This document shows, in pieces, positions 17,730 through 25,981 of a stretch of DNA of 64,000 bases (position 1 is its first letter; each line of letters begins with the position of its first letter). The notes below the pieces were generated by a model. That model made no database searches and was not told the DNA's origin. It saw only the letters and a program-made list of their open reading frames with translations. The translations under genes were made by a program, and so were the position numbers. Source of the stretch: Planotetraspora silvatica (lineage in GTDB: Bacteria; Actinomycetota; Actinomycetes; Streptosporangiales; Streptosporangiaceae); contig NZ_BOOQ01000002.1 in NCBI RefSeq assembly GCF_016863315.1, positions 310,001-374,000 of the forward strand. The letters run 5' to 3'.

Positions 17730-18334
17730 GGCGTCCCGCCGGTCTGATCCTCGGCACCCTCCGGCAGGGCGTAACGCAACAGCCGGACGCCACGGCCATC
17801 GGCCGGACGCGCGGCCTCGTCACGCGTCACATAGGGCGCGAGGATGCGTTCGATCGCGTCCTCGATGGCGGCGAGTTCGTCAGCGGAGACGACGACGCGG
17901 GTGTTGGCCAGACCCGCAAGCCGCCGCCATACCGGTTCGAGCTTGGGCTCGACCTCGGCAGCCCACCGGTTCGGCAGGTCCCCAGAGCGCAGGAACATCT
18001 CCCGGGACAGGACCCGCGCAGCCGACCTGCCCGCCTCGTCGTCCGGGTCCTCCGGCATCTCGAACCGGAAGCCGCGCGCCACCGCCTCCCACCGCCGCTG
18101 GCGACGGTCCGGGCCGGGCTCGGCATCGCGGACCAGGCCGAAGCCCGCCAGATGCCGCAGATGCCAGCTCGTCACTGACGGGGTTGCTCCCACATCGGGC
18201 GCGAGTTGCGTCGCCGTCGCCGGCCCGTACCGCTGAAGGCGTTCGAGGATCGCCAGCCGCACTGGATGCGCCAACGCCCGCATCGCCTGCGGATCAGTGA
18301 TCTCGATATCGCTCAGACGATTACTGGAATCCAT
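17726..18334 (-). CDS. winged-helix (ArsR-like) transcriptional regulator
   Basis: Cytosolic DNA-binding protein with an N-terminal winged helix (DPQAMRALAHPVRLAILERL ... TATQLAPDVGATPSVTSWHL), then a ~110-residue helical effector domain seen in MFS-linked ArsR-like regulators. No metal-binding Cys cluster is present, so a small organic ligand is more likely than a metal. The start is placed at ATG 18334 (MDSSNRLSD); a longer frame to 18355 would run through the operator palindromes that sit just upstream. It overlaps the exporter gene by 4 bases and probably represses its own operon. Confidence 0.85.
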   Translation of the reverse strand: MDSSNRLSDIEITDPQAMRALAHPVRLAILERLQRYGPATATQLAPDVGATPSVTSWHLRHLAGFGLVRDAEPGPDRRQRRWEAVARGFRFEMPEDPDDEAGRSAARVLSREMFLRSGDLPNRWAAEVEPKLEPVWRRLAGLANTRVVVSADELAAIEDAIERILAPYVTRDEAARPADGRGVRLLRYALPEGAEDQTGGTP

Positions 18335-18336
18335 AA

Positions 18337-18379
18337 TGTGAGAGTTTCCTCTCACATATTGTGAGAGTCAAGTCTCACA
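18337..18379. promoter_or_regulatory. double palindromic operator of the ArsR-like/MFS operon
   Basis: Two adjacent inverted repeats: TGTGAGAG-TTTC-CTCTCACA (18337-18356) and TGTGAGAG-TCAAG-TCTCACA (18360-18379), their left edges 23 bases apart. The first ends 2 bases before the regulator's start codon, so a bound repressor would block transcription of the operon. Confidence 0.8.
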
Positions 18380-18427
18380 TCTCCAGCGCCAGGCCGCCTG
18401 ATGCGCGTCCCAGCGGAGCAGGCCTGA

Positions 18428-19243
18428 TCAAGCGCTGGCGGCGGCCTGCCAACGGGCCTTGGTGTGGGTGAGGCGGCAGGAGTCGCCGGCCCGGCCGAGG
18501 TGCCGGACCAGGAACTCGTCGTCGACCCCGAACCAGCGGATGGTGCGGTGATCGCCCGGGTTGGCGTGTAACGTCTTCTCCTTCGACGCGAAGGCATCGA
18601 ACAACGCGAGAGCGGATTGGCGGTCGACGTGCTCGTCGTCCCACGGGAGCAGGAACTGGACCGGGACGGTGATTCGCCTCGCCGCCTCGAGCAGGGCCTC
18701 CCGCACGACAAACCCGCCGCCGAAGATCGCGGCGGTGATCCTGGGTTCGATCGCCGTCAGCGGTATCTCGATCCCGGTACCCAACGTGATGCCACCGCCG
18801 TAGCCGATCGGCGCCTCGGTGCCGATCTCCGGCAGTTGCTGGAGGGCGTCCAGGGTCGCCTGCCATTCCGGCACGGCACGCTCCGCCAGTGCGGTGCCGT
18901 ACCGGACAGTGATCGACTCGACGCGCTCGGTCTCGCCCGCCGCCATCGCCTGCCGGAGGTCGGCGCGGGCCTGCTCGTCCTCCACCGTGCGCGGGCGGTC
19001 GCCGTGTCCGGGCGCGTCGATGGCGGCCACGGTGAAACCGTGGGTGGTCACCGCGTCGTGGGCGCGGGCCATGAGCGCCGGCGTCTTCTTGTGCAGGCCG
19101 CCGCCGTGACTCATCAGCACCAGCGGGGCGTGATCGGAACCGGATACGGGCGACCAGAGCACGCCGGGGACTTCGCCCACCATGAAGTCACGTTCGAGGA
19201 CACCGTTCGACGATGTCTCCGTGGTGAAACGCACAGAATGCAT
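18428..19243 (-). CDS. alpha/beta hydrolase-fold protein (dienelactone hydrolase-like) with atypical nucleophile
   Basis: 271 residues with the fold's features: SHGGGLHKKTP oxyanion loop (about 45-55), AAIDAPGHGDRP, a late strand ending LLPWDDEHVDRQ with the acid residue, and NPGDHRTI with the His. The nucleophile elbow, where relatives have GxSxG, reads GITLG at residues 151-155, so Thr153 takes the Ser place. It may be a weak or non-hydrolytic member. It lies upstream of the regulator/pump operon on the same strand, 93 bases before the regulator start, and its own 5' region carries a short leader ORF. Confidence 0.8.
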   Translation of the reverse strand: MHSVRFTTETSSNGVLERDFMVGEVPGVLWSPVSGSDHAPLVLMSHGGGLHKKTPALMARAHDAVTTHGFTVAAIDAPGHGDRPRTVEDEQARADLRQAMAAGETERVESITVRYGTALAERAVPEWQATLDALQQLPEIGTEAPIGYGGGITLGTGIEIPLTAIEPRITAAIFGGGFVVREALLEAARRITVPVQFLLPWDDEHVDRQSALALFDAFASKEKTLHANPGDHRTIRWFGVDDEFLVRHLGRAGDSCRLTHTKARWQAAASA

Positions 19244-19295
19244 AGGTTTGTTGCCTTTCGAGAGTGCCTTGTTGTTGCGGCGCTCCCGGCGACAC

Positions 19296-19355
19296 CTACG
19301 TCAATCGCCCGACCGTAACGAAGCGAGGGAGCACCCATGTGCGTACAGCGTTCAT
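19296..19355 (-). CDS. short leader ORF (19 codons) before the hydrolase gene
   Basis: ATG at 19355 has an excellent ribosome site (GAGGAGG, 8 bases upstream) and encodes MNAVRTWVLPRFVTVGRLT before a TAG stop. It ends 52 bases before the hydrolase start, which itself has only a poor ribosome site. It could be a regulatory leader peptide, or the surviving start of a lost gene. Confidence 0.45.
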   Translation of the reverse strand: MNAVRTWVLPRFVTVGRLT

Positions 19356-19383
19356 GGGTCTCACCTCCTCGGGCGGTGTCACG

Positions 19384-19409
19384 GTTCGGGGAACGCTATC
19401 AACCCGAAC
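19384..19409. promoter_or_regulatory. inverted repeat upstream of the leader ORF
   Basis: GTTCGGG (19384-19390) and CCCGAAC (19403-19409) are separated by 12 bases. It lies just upstream of the leader ORF's ribosome site, where a repressor or the promoter would be expected. Confidence 0.35.
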
Positions 19410-19445
19410 GCGGCCCCGCCTAACCGTTTTTCTCCCGACCGACGT

Positions 19446-19496
19446 GGCACGACCGATGGCTTTTCGCACGCGCTACTCCCCTGACGGCATCAGGTG
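19446..19496 (-). pseudogene. second integrase tail remnant
   Basis: On the minus strand the frame reads HLMPSGE, stop, RVRKAIGRA, which is the extreme C-terminus of the same kind of tyrosine recombinase as the remnant at 15955-16275. Over 48 bases the two tails agree at roughly three quarters of positions and lie in the same orientation. Upstream of His the similarity ends. The remaining bases to 19575 show no gene. Confidence 0.65.
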
Positions 19497-19575
19497 CGCG
19501 CCCCTGTTGTCGCGATGCGACGGGGCGTCCGATCCGTTCAAGACGGCCGTCCCCTGATCAGCCCATGCTTGGGGG

Positions 19576-20019
19576 ATGGAACAACGGATCCACTTCATCA
19601 CCTTGTCGACGCCCGACCTCGACGCCGCCCGCGCCTTCTACTGCGAAGGGCTGGGCTGGACGGCGCTGCTGGACGTTCCTGGCGAGATCGTCTTCTTCCA
19701 GGTGGGCCCCGGCATGGTCCTCGGCCTCTTCGACAGGGCGCAGTTCGTCGCCGACATGCGGGGAACGACGGCTGACGGCGAACTCGGAGGTCTCACCCTC
19801 TCGCACAACGTGCCGACCCCCGCCGACGTCGACGCCACCGTACGTCGCGCGGTCGAGGCGGGCGGCACGCTCGTCAAGAGTCCTCAGATCGCGGCTTTCG
19901 GGGGCTATCACGGCCATGTCGCCGATCCGAACGGTGTGATCTGGGAGATCTGCCACAACCCCGGCTGGCGGGTCGACGAGAGCGGCCAGGTGCACCTCGG
20001 GCCGGTCGAGGAGGGGTAG
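19576..20019 (+). CDS. VOC-family (glyoxalase/dioxygenase fold) protein
   Basis: 147 residues forming two beta-alpha-beta-beta-beta modules. The first starts IHFITLSTPDLDAARAFYCE, and the second has DVDATVRRAVEAGGTLVKSP and GYHGHVADPNGVIWEI, where His and the final Glu are typical metal ligands. Such proteins act as isomerases, dioxygenases or antibiotic-binding resistance proteins; the substrate is not evident. It lies between the integrase tail and the lanthipeptide cluster, so a role in self-protection is possible but unsupported. The ATG at 19576 gives the full family length. Confidence 0.85.
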   Translation: MEQRIHFITLSTPDLDAARAFYCEGLGWTALLDVPGEIVFFQVGPGMVLGLFDRAQFVADMRGTTADGELGGLTLSHNVPTPADVDATVRRAVEAGGTLVKSPQIAAFGGYHGHVADPNGVIWEICHNPGWRVDESGQVHLGPVEEG

Positions 20020-20228
20020 ACACATCGGCCCCCGGCGAGGTGGAGACGGCCGGCTCACCGCTGCTCGACCGGCGTCGCACGCCGCCCGCGATGCCGTACA
20101 TGACGTTCTGTGCGCGCAACTGGACAGAACTCGCGCAACGGTAGCCGTACGTGGCGGTACAGGGGCTTGCCGGTGACTAAGTAGTTCAACGGATGTTGAC
20201 GGCCAGAGGCCGATTCATGCTGATCTCG

Positions 20229-20262
20229 CCCCCAGACCGGACCCCGCGTCCTGGTCTGGGGC
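20229..20262 (+). terminator. hairpin before the lanthipeptide cluster
   Basis: GCCCCAGACC pairs with GGTCTGGGGC, extended inside by GGAC/GTCC with one bulge. It lies 36 bases before lanM and 209 bases after the VOC gene; it could end the VOC transcript or act as an attenuator in the lanM leader. The rest of the 20020-20297 gap holds no supported gene. Confidence 0.6.
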
Positions 20263-20297
20263 TTCAGCCCTGCTGGATCGATCAGTGAGGAATCACC

Positions 20298-23200
20298 ATG
20301 CCCCCGGCTGGTTCTGTCGACGCGCAGTCACCCGCTTCCGCCGCGCCAACGCTCGGCACGACGGCCGGGCTCCCGCCGCACTGGTGGGCGGCGGGGCTCT
20401 CACTCGCGGAGCGGCTCCGGCTGCCGGGATACCCTGTGCAACCGGCCGGAGAGGAACGCCTGGCTAGGGCACAGCGCCGGCTGGAGCGGTGGAGGGACTC
20501 TCACGGTCTCGGGAAGGACGGGCATTTCGCACGGCTCCTGGCCGAACGCGACCTCGACACCGACCGACTCCTGGCGCTACTCGCAGAGGACCCGGAGGAT
20601 CTGGCCACGCGGGCGGCGGCAGCGACCGGCCGCCCCGCCTGGGCGGGGATCGTCGAGGCCGTGCTCGAGGCGATGCCCGCGGAGCCGGACGGCCATCGTC
20701 ACCATCACGCGCCACAGCCCGAGGGTTGGGAAGGGCTGGCCGGCTTCGTAATGATCATCTCGCCGTTCGTGCGGTTCGCCGTCAAACGGTTCGACTCCGC
20801 CGTGCGCGAGGACGCGCTGGACCACCTGGGTGACGTAGCCGGGCTCGGTCATCAAATGGCCGAAGTACTGGCGGAACGGCTGGCGACGCTGGCCTCCCGC
20901 ACGCTGGTTCTCGAGCTCAACGTGCATCGCGTCACCGGACGGCTGCACGGTGACACGCCTGAGGAGCGTTTCTGGTCGTTCGTGCAGCATTTCTCCAGCA
21001 GGGACGCACTGGCCGAGCTCATGTCCGAGTACGTGGTCCTCGCACGGCTGCTGGCCCAGGCCTGCGACCAGGCGATCGAGACCCACCACGAACTGCTGGC
21101 ACGGCTGGCCGGTGACCGGGACGAGATCATGGCATCGATCTTCCACGGCGAGGATCCCGGCGCGCTCGTGGAGATTCAGATGGGCGGCGGAGTCGGCGAC
21201 GCCCACCAGGGCGGCCGGTCGGTCGCCCTTCTCCGCTTCGCCGGCGGAGCCCGACTCGTGTACAAGCCCAGGCCGCTGTCGGTGCACCGGCACGTCAACG
21301 ACGCCATCGGCTGGCTCGACGAACGTCTGCCCGGCTACGACCTGCGATCTCTCAACGTCCTGGACCGCCGGCGGTACGGGTGGGTGGAGTTCGTCGACTA
21401 CGCCTCCTGCGCGGACGACGACGAGACCCGGTGGTTCTATCGCCGCCAGGGCGCGCTGCTGGCGCTTCTGTACGCGCTGGACGGGGCCGACTTCCACTAC
21501 GAGAACCTCATCGCCGCCGGCGACCAGCCGGTCCTGGTGGATCTCGAGGCGGTCTTTCACCCGGAGGTCCGCCGGCCGTCCCGCCTGGGCTGGATGAACG
21601 ACGACCCGGCTGCCTTCGTTCTGGGGAAGTCGGTCTCCCGTATAGGGCTGCTGCCGGCCATCGTGTGGAACGAGGACGGCGACGTCCTGGACATGGGCGG
21701 CATCGGAGGCGACGCCGGTCAGACGATGCCGTTCAAGGTCCCCGGCTGGTCGGGCTCCGGGACCGACGAGATGCGCCTGACGCGTGAGAACGCCGCCTTC
21801 CCCGGAAGCCGGAACCGCCCCAGTGTCGGCGGGCAGGTGGCCGACCCCACGCATTTCATCGATGACCTCATGACGGGCTTCCGGGCCGGATACCAGGCCA
21901 TCGCCGCTCATCGTGACGACCTACTCGAGCACGGCGGCCTGCTCGGGCGCTTCGCCGACGACGAGATCCGCGTGGTGATGCGGGCGACGCGGCTCTACGG
22001 CAGCGTCCTCATGGAGTCCACTCATCCGGACGTGCTGCGCGACGCCCTCGACCGCGACCGGATCTTCGACTTCCTGTGGGCGCTCGCCGCCCTCGACCCG
22101 GTCCGCCGCAGCCTGGTGCCGATGGAGCTCGAGGAGTTGTGGGCCGGTGACATCCCTCTGTTCACGACTCGTCCGGCGTCACGAGACCTGTGGAGCGGCC
22201 GCGGCACGCGGGCCCGCGACCTGCTGGACCGCGACAGCCTGTCCCGCTCGACCGGCAAGATCCGCGGGATGGGCCCGCAGGACCTCACCCAGCAGGAGTG
22301 GATCATTCAGGCGTCGATGGCCACCCGTCCGGACCGGGCGGCGATCATCGGCGCCCCGTCATCGGCCCGCCACAGCACTCCCCCGTCTCCACGACTCGAC
22401 CCCGAACGGGTCGTCGCCGCCGTACGGCGCATCGCCGACCAGCTGGCCGAGCAGGCACTTGGAGACGGCGAACGCGTCAGCTGGCTGGGTGTCGACCAGG
22501 CGCAGGCGTCCCAGTCCCGGTGGGAGGTCAACCCGCTGGGGACCGACCTGTACAACGGCATCCCCGGCGTCGCGGTGTTCCTCGTCCAGGCCGCGGCCGT
22601 CACCGGCGACGACCGGTACGCGGACCTGGCGCGCCGCGCCATGACGCCGCTTCCGCAGATCGTGGATTCACTCGTGGACCCGGCGCCGGGCTCTCTCACG
22701 CCCACGTGCGGGGCCTTTTTCGGGCACAGCGGCCTGGCGTACTCGTTGACGCATCTGTCCGGGGCGCTCGGAGATCCCGCGCTTCGGGACATGATCGAGC
22801 CGTTGGTGAACGCGCTGGCCGCTTCCATCCCGGCAGACGAGACGCTCGACGTCGTCGGCGGCGCTGCCGGCGCCCTCGCGGCGCTGCTGGCCGTACATGA
22901 GTCGACCGGCCTGCCTGTCGCTCTGCGGCTGGCCGGCGCGTGCGGCGACCGGCTGGTCGAGACGGCCGGGCCGCAGGAGCAGGGCGTCGCCTGGCCGGGC
23001 ACGGCGCGAGGCGGGCCGCCTCTCAGCGGCTTCTCGCATGGGACGGCAGGCATCGGCTGGGCGCTGGCACGGCTCGCCGCGGTCGCCGGCGACTCCGCCG
23101 CGCAGGCGCGCTATGCCGCCACCGCGCATGCCGCCTTCGCCTACGAACGCGGCCAGTACGACTCCCGTATCGGCAACTGGCCGGATCATCGCAGCCTTCC

Positions 23201-23651
23201 CGGCAGGCCGACCAGGGACGACGGCCTGCCCGATCACATGCAGGCGTGGTGTCACGGCGCACCGGGCATCGGCCTGGCCCGGGCGGACGTGCTCCGGCGC
23301 GGAGCCGCCGGAGCCGAGGCCCTGAACGGTGATCTCGACCTCGCGCTGGCGTCGTTCCTGGCCGGCCCGGTGGCCGACAACGGGCACAGCCTCTGCCACG
23401 GCGAGCTCGGCAACCTCGAGCTGCTCACCACGGCGATCGACGCCGGCCGCACACACCTGACGGAGGCACGCGACCGCCGGTTGGGCGTGGTACTGGACCA
23501 GCTCGACGCGGGCCCACGCTGCGGCACGCCTGGAGGGGTGCCCACCCCGAGCCTGATGTGCGGCCTGGCGGGCATCGGGCACGGCCTCCTGCGCCACACC
23601 TTCCCCGACCGGGTGCCGTCGCTGCTCCTGCTCCAGCCTCCGATCGATTGA
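20298..23651 (+). CDS. lanM: class II lanthipeptide synthetase (dehydratase-cyclase)
   Basis: Single enzyme that phosphorylates and dehydrates Ser/Thr of a precursor peptide and then adds Cys to the dehydro residues to form (methyl)lanthionine rings. The N-terminal dehydratase (DUF4135) spans about residues 150-680, with RLVYKPRPLSVHRHVNDAIG and GADFHYENLIAAGDQPVLVD as kinase-like motifs. The C-terminal LanC domain runs from about 740, with HGTAGIGWAL (His914), WCHGAPGIG (Cys985/His986) and LCHGELGN (Cys1033/His1034), which provide the zinc ligands and acid/base. At 1117 residues it is full length. The ATG has a GAGGAATC site. It works on the LanA encoded 2.3 kb downstream. Confidence 0.96.
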   Translation: MPPAGSVDAQSPASAAPTLGTTAGLPPHWWAAGLSLAERLRLPGYPVQPAGEERLARAQRRLERWRDSHGLGKDGHFARLLAERDLDTDRLLALLAEDPEDLATRAAAATGRPAWAGIVEAVLEAMPAEPDGHRHHHAPQPEGWEGLAGFVMIISPFVRFAVKRFDSAVREDALDHLGDVAGLGHQMAEVLAERLATLASRTLVLELNVHRVTGRLHGDTPEERFWSFVQHFSSRDALAELMSEYVVLARLLAQACDQAIETHHELLARLAGDRDEIMASIFHGEDPGALVEIQMGGGVGDAHQGGRSVALLRFAGGARLVYKPRPLSVHRHVNDAIGWLDERLPGYDLRSLNVLDRRRYGWVEFVDYASCADDDETRWFYRRQGALLALLYALDGADFHYENLIAAGDQPVLVDLEAVFHPEVRRPSRLGWMNDDPAAFVLGKSVSRIGLLPAIVWNEDGDVLDMGGIGGDAGQTMPFKVPGWSGSGTDEMRLTRENAAFPGSRNRPSVGGQVADPTHFIDDLMTGFRAGYQAIAAHRDDLLEHGGLLGRFADDEIRVVMRATRLYGSVLMESTHPDVLRDALDRDRIFDFLWALAALDPVRRSLVPMELEELWAGDIPLFTTRPASRDLWSGRGTRARDLLDRDSLSRSTGKIRGMGPQDLTQQEWIIQASMATRPDRAAIIGAPSSARHSTPPSPRLDPERVVAAVRRIADQLAEQALGDGERVSWLGVDQAQASQSRWEVNPLGTDLYNGIPGVAVFLVQAAAVTGDDRYADLARRAMTPLPQIVDSLVDPAPGSLTPTCGAFFGHSGLAYSLTHLSGALGDPALRDMIEPLVNALAASIPADETLDVVGGAAGALAALLAVHESTGLPVALRLAGACGDRLVETAGPQEQGVAWPGTARGGPPLSGFSHGTAGIGWALARLAAVAGDSAAQARYAATAHAAFAYERGQYDSRIGNWPDHRSLPGRPTRDDGLPDHMQAWCHGAPGIGLARADVLRRGAAGAEALNGDLDLALASFLAGPVADNGHSLCHGELGNLELLTTAIDAGRTHLTEARDRRLGVVLDQLDAGPRCGTPGGVPTPSLMCGLAGIGHGLLRHTFPDRVPSLLLLQPPID

Positions 23652-23692
23652 CCACTCGATCGACCACTCGATCGACCACTCGATCGACCACG
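23645..23692 (+). repeat. four 12-bp tandem repeats at the lanM stop codon
   Basis: Units of CGATCGACCACT: the first has CGATTGACCACT and contains the lanM TGA stop, the next two are identical, the fourth ends CACG. They fill half of the lanM-lanT gap. Confidence 0.9.
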
Positions 23693-23742
23693 AGTCGCAT
23701 CGCCCGTAGCCGCAGTTCCGCATGTCCCTCCGAGGAGAAGCC

Positions 23743-25923
23743 GTGCGTCATCGTGTTCCCGTCCGTCTGCAGATGACCCGTACCGAATGCGGTGCGGCGT
23801 GCCTCGCGATGGTGCTCAGCCACCATGGCCGGGACACGCTCGTCTCCGAGTGCCGTGACCTGATCCAGCCGGGGCGCGACGGCGTTTCGCCGTCCAGTCT
23901 CATCGCGGCGGCCGAGCGTCAAGGGATGCGGGCCTCCGCCAGACGCGTTGAAGACCTGCCGGAGACCGGGCCGGACCGGCCTCTCATCGCCTACTTGGCC
24001 AAGCATCACTACGTCGTGGTGGAGCGGAACGGTCGCGGCCGGGTGCGCCTCGCGGATCCGGCGAAGGGCCGGCGCACGCTCTCCGCCGAGAAGTTCGCCG
24101 CCGAATACGGCGGGGTGGTGATCGAGATGGAGCCGGGTCAGGGGTTCGTCCAGCGCCGCATTCCCCTGCGGGAGAGCATGCTCGTCCGCTACATGCGCGA
24201 GTTCGTCGGCGTGCCCGGCGGTCGCCGGCTGCTGCTCTGGATCCTGCTGCTCGCGGCCGGGCTGCAGGTGCTCGGGCTCTCTCTGCCGCTGGCCACCAAG
24301 GTCGTCGTCGACTACCTGGTTCCCGCCGGGCGCCTCGACCTGCTGGGGATGCTCGGGGCGGGAATCGCGGGGATCGTCATCCTCCAGGGGGCTGTGAACG
24401 TCGTCCGGAGCAGGACGCTGCTCAAGCTCCGCGCCCTCGCGGACCGGCGGCTGATCGGCCGGTTCGTCACCCACCTGCTGCGGCTGCCGCTCGGCTTCTT
24501 CCTCCAGCGCACCCGGGGAGACCTGCTGATGCGGCTCAGCAGCGTGTCGTCCGGCCGCGAGGCCCTCACCCAGCAACTGCTGACGGTGGCCCTGGACGGC
24601 GTGCTGCTGATCGGCTACGTCACGGCCCTGACCTTCATCAGCCCTTGGTACACGCTGGTCGTCGCCGTGCTCGCCGTGCTGCAGGTCAGTTTGATGCTCA
24701 GCTCGTACAACAGGATGCGGGTGCTCTCGCAGCAGGAACTGACCACCCGCGCCGAGGAGCAGAGCTATCTGATCGAGGCCCTCCAGGCGATGCTGCCCGT
24801 GAAGGCGAACGGCGTGGAGGAGCAGGCACGGCTCCGCTGGAGCACGCTGTTCGACACCTACCAGACGGCCATGGTGCGCCGGGGCCGGGCCAGTTCATGG
24901 TACGAGGGCGGCCAGGCGGCACTGTCCGTGCTCGCCCCGCTGGCGCTGTTGTGGTGCGGTGTGTGGCTGGTGCTCGGCGGCCGGATGACCCTGGGCTCCA
25001 TGCTCGCGGCCAACACCCTGGCCATGTCGGTGTTGTCACCGCTGATGGCGTTCGTGGGCGTCATCCAGCTCCTCTCCATGCTGCGCGGGCAGATCGAGCG
25101 TGTCTATGACGTCCTCGACTCGGCCCCCGAGACGAGCGGCGACCAGGAGCTCCCTGGCCGCCGGCCGGTTTCCGTGTGGATGCGTGACGTCACCTTCCGG
25201 TACGCGGCCGAGGCGCCTCCGGTGATCAAGAACGTCTCCTTCACTGTGGCCGCCGGAGCCAAGCTGGGCGTCGTCGGGCGAACCGGCTCGGGAAAGAGCA
25301 CACTGGCGCTCCTCGTGCTCGGCCTCCTGCGGGCCGAGGCCGGCGTGGTGGCCCACGACGGCGTCTCCATCGACGATCTCGACATCGGCGATCTGCGCCG
25401 GGGCTGTGGCGCGGTCCTTCAGGAGCTGTCCCTGTTCAACGGCCCGATCCGCGACAACATCACGATGGGCAGCCCGGACGCCACGGACGCCGCCGTCATC
25501 GAGGCGGCGACCATCGCGGGGCTGCATGACGACGTGCTGCGCCTTCCGATGGGCTACGAGACCAACGTGGGCGAGGGCGGGGCCTCCCTGTCGGCGGGTC
25601 AGCGTCAGCGTGTGGCCCTCGCCCGCGCCCTGGTCCACAGGCCCCGGCTGCTCATCCTCGACGAGGCCACGAGTCATCTCGACCCGGAGACCGAGCGCCG
25701 GGTCGACGAAGCTCTGTCGGCCCTGCGGGTGACCCGGATCGTCGTCTCGCATCGGCTCAGCGCCATCCGGAACGCCGACGAGATCGTGGCCATGCACGAC
25801 GGCCGCATCGCCGATCGCGGGACGCACGAGGAACTCGTGATCCGGCCCGGCGTCTACCGCGAGCTTTTCGGCGGCACGGCGGCCTTCGAACGGGCCGGGG
25901 TGGCGCACCCGGCCCTCCCCTAG
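23743..25923 (+). CDS. lanT: bifunctional lanthipeptide ABC transporter with C39 leader peptidase
   Basis: Cuts the leader peptide after a double glycine and exports the mature peptide. Order: N-terminal C39 peptidase (about 1-135) with MTRTECGAACLAM holding the catalytic Cys16, HHYVVVE the His and LADPAKG the Asp; six transmembrane helices (about 155-430); C-terminal ATPase with Walker A GRTGSGKST, signature LSAGQRQRVALARAL, Walker B LLILDEATSHLD and H-loop RIVVSHRL. GTG 23743 is chosen because GAGGAG lies 5 bases upstream; an in-frame ATG at 23722 has no site. It stands between lanM and lanA, whose leader ends in Gly-Gly as this peptidase requires. Confidence 0.95.
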   Translation: MRHRVPVRLQMTRTECGAACLAMVLSHHGRDTLVSECRDLIQPGRDGVSPSSLIAAAERQGMRASARRVEDLPETGPDRPLIAYLAKHHYVVVERNGRGRVRLADPAKGRRTLSAEKFAAEYGGVVIEMEPGQGFVQRRIPLRESMLVRYMREFVGVPGGRRLLLWILLLAAGLQVLGLSLPLATKVVVDYLVPAGRLDLLGMLGAGIAGIVILQGAVNVVRSRTLLKLRALADRRLIGRFVTHLLRLPLGFFLQRTRGDLLMRLSSVSSGREALTQQLLTVALDGVLLIGYVTALTFISPWYTLVVAVLAVLQVSLMLSSYNRMRVLSQQELTTRAEEQSYLIEALQAMLPVKANGVEEQARLRWSTLFDTYQTAMVRRGRASSWYEGGQAALSVLAPLALLWCGVWLVLGGRMTLGSMLAANTLAMSVLSPLMAFVGVIQLLSMLRGQIERVYDVLDSAPETSGDQELPGRRPVSVWMRDVTFRYAAEAPPVIKNVSFTVAAGAKLGVVGRTGSGKSTLALLVLGLLRAEAGVVAHDGVSIDDLDIGDLRRGCGAVLQELSLFNGPIRDNITMGSPDATDAAVIEAATIAGLHDDVLRLPMGYETNVGEGGASLSAGQRQRVALARALVHRPRLLILDEATSHLDPETERRVDEALSALRVTRIVVSHRLSAIRNADEIVAMHDGRIADRGTHEELVIRPGVYRELFGGTAAFERAGVAHPALP

Positions 25924-25981
25924 CCGCGCGGCGCCTGTCGCGCGAACCCGGCACACCCCCACCTCAGAAAGGAATTCCGTC

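Noticed and set aside
18379-18427. Gene between the ArsR-like operator and the hydrolase stop
   Set aside because: Only 48 bases, no frame.
20091-20144. 17-codon frame starting MPYMTFCARNW before lanM as a second precursor
   Set aside because: No ribosome site, no leader motif, one Cys; chance frame.
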